NCBI RefSeq assembly: GCF_027497195.1
Contig: NZ_CP114905.1
Coordinates: 7,141,001 to 7,205,000, forward strand
Length of the DNA stretch: 64,000 bases
Source of the DNA: Streptomyces sp. WMMC500
GTDB taxonomy: Bacteria; Actinomycetota; Actinomycetes; Streptomycetales; Streptomycetaceae
Reading direction: 5' to 3'
A model generated the notes under the pieces. The model saw only the letters and a program-made list of their open reading frames with translations, was not told the DNA's origin and made no database searches. Shown here piece after piece: positions 63,147 through 64,000 of this stretch. Positions within the stretch are counted from its first letter, which is position 1. The number at the start of each line of letters is the position of its first letter. A program made the position numbers and the translations under genes.

Positions 63147-64000
63147 CTAGCTCACCGGCGGGTTGGCGTTGGCGATCAGCTCCTCGAACTGCGCCTGGAA
63201 CCAGTGGCCGGAGGTCGGCGCGCCGTCGAGGGCGCCCGACATGTTGTACTGGTTGCGTGCGTTGCCCTCGTACGTCGGGTCGCACATCCGGTCGAAGCCC
63301 TTGTCGTCGTCCGGGATCTCCTCGCTGGCGCCGTCCGACTCACCCGGAGGCTTGATCCAGGCGTAGGCGTGGATGTTGGGCGCGGGCGAGGCGGTCGGCC
63401 GCTCGCCGAGGCCGGCACCGGACTGGTTGCACCAGTTGCCGAGGTGGATCCGGCGGTCGGTACGGCTGTCGTTGACGTAGTCCTCACCGGGCCCGGAGAT
63501 GTCGCCGGGGCCGGACGGCCGGTCCGCGCCGCCCCAGCCGTTGCGCGAGGTGTCGATGATCGCGCCCATGCCGGACGGGAACCCGGCGCTGGTGGCAGCC
63601 TCGGTCACGAACGCCTGCGCGAAGGACTGCTCGTCGACGTAGCGGTTCCAGTCCACCCACGAGCTGTGTCCCTCCCGGATGGGACCGTCGCCGGCGACGT
63701 CGTCGATGGAGAAGTACGGCTCCTCGGTCGCGCCGTAGTTCGCGGTGTTGGCGGCGAAGCCGGTCACGTCCTCGGGCGAGGCGCCCTCGGCGTTGGCGGC
63801 TTCGTAGAGCAGGTCGGCGGTCGCCTGGAAGTTGTCGTCCCAGCCGATCCAGCCGTGGTGGCCGATGTCGATGTAGTTGTAGACGTTGCCGTTGTCGCCC
63901 AGGGTGCCGAGGTTGTAGCCGACGCCCTTGACGTAGTTGCCGTTGGCCTTCATCACGTCGCACTCGGGCGTCGCGGTCTCGCGCCCGCCGACGTTGGTGA
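63147..64000 (-). CDS. GH6 cellulase, partial (C-terminal part)
   Basis: The 3' part (about 284 residues) of a glycoside hydrolase family 6 enzyme, cut by the window end; its start lies beyond 64000. The fragment contains VYNYIDIGHHGWIGWDDNFQ, SFAQAFVTEAATSAGFP, GAIIDTSRNGWGG, LGNWCNQSGAGLGERPTASP and AYAWIKPPGESDG. In the last block, the Lys/Glu/Asp spacing matches Lys259, Glu263 and Asp265 of Thermobifida Cel6A, so the catalytic base Asp is present. No binding module follows the catalytic domain at the C-terminus; an N-terminal one cannot be excluded. Size and loops fit an exocellulase of the Cel6B/CbhA type. Confidence 0.93.
   Translation of the reverse strand, partial: TNVGGRETATPECDVMKANGNYVKGVGYNLGTLGDNGNVYNYIDIGHHGWIGWDDNFQATADLLYEAANAEGASPEDVTGFAANTANYGATEEPYFSIDDVAGDGPIREGHSSWVDWNRYVDEQSFAQAFVTEAATSAGFPSGMGAIIDTSRNGWGGADRPSGPGDISGPGEDYVNDSRTDRRIHLGNWCNQSGAGLGERPTASPAPNIHAYAWIKPPGESDGASEEIPDDDKGFDRMCDPTYEGNARNQYNMSGALDGAPTSGHWFQAQFEELIANANPPVS

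Noticed and set aside
1..64000. CRISPR arrays, tRNA or rRNA genes, transposases, integrases, attachment sites
   Set aside because: No spaced repeats, cloverleaf signatures or recombinase motifs were seen; gene order and codon bias look like core chromosome throughout.

Overview
This is a 64-kb stretch of chromosome from a high-GC actinomycete, almost certainly a Streptomyces or a close relative. The signs are strong G/C bias at third codon positions, frequent GTG starts, ATGA/GTGA-type overlaps between neighbouring genes, and a conserved streptomycete gene order. Most of the window is core chromosome. I saw no prophage, insertion sequence, CRISPR array, tRNA or rRNA.

Region 1 (1-8.6 kb) flanks the cell-division cluster. 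It holds a HEPN-like protein, a SAM-dependent methyltransferase preceded by an unusual repeat-bearing gap, a DUF3040 membrane protein, a reverse-strand MoxR ATPase / DUF58 / transglutaminase operon, and a beta-carbonic anhydrase.

Region 2 (8.7-27.4 kb) is the dcw (division and cell wall) cluster in actinobacterial order: rsmH, ftsL, ftsI, murE, murF, mraY, murD, ftsW, murG, ftsQ, ftsZ, pgeF, yggS, sepF, yggT, divIVA. These genes build the lipid-linked peptidoglycan precursor (MurE, MurF, MraY, MurD, MurG), assemble the septum (FtsZ, SepF, FtsQ, FtsL, FtsW, FtsI) and drive polar growth (DivIVA). ftsZ has its own upstream region, with a promoter-like sequence and a perfect inverted repeat. Two strong hairpins end the cluster.

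Region 3 (27.5-49.2 kb) is mostly housekeeping: ileS with an upstream translational T-box riboswitch, a DksA/TraR-type protein with a histone-like tail, lspA, an RluD-type pseudouridine synthase, an MscS-type channel, a dienelactone-hydrolase-like protein, a DsbA-like thioredoxin protein, dnaE, two tiny basic proteins, a NYN-domain protein, an ABC exporter, the 24-residue ribosomal protein bL37, a YbaK deacylase, a LON-domain protein and a large repeat-rich membrane protein.

Region 4 (49.3-55.2 kb) is a tightly coupled histidine operon: hisD, hisC, hisB, a 54-residue membrane peptide, hisH, hisA/priA, a RidA-family gene and hisF.

Region 5 (55.2-64 kb) is more accessory. It has a periplasmic-binding-type protein, a TetR regulator divergent from a thiolase with a palindrome between them, a flavin monooxygenase / FMN reductase / TPR operon, and two cellulases: a Tat-exported GH48 and a GH6 cut by the window end. 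The cellulase pair points to a plant-biomass-degrading lifestyle.

I found no clearly new multi-gene system. The most informative signals are regulatory (the ileS T-box, the ftsZ palindrome, recurrent leaderless-type starts) and small or low-complexity coding features.
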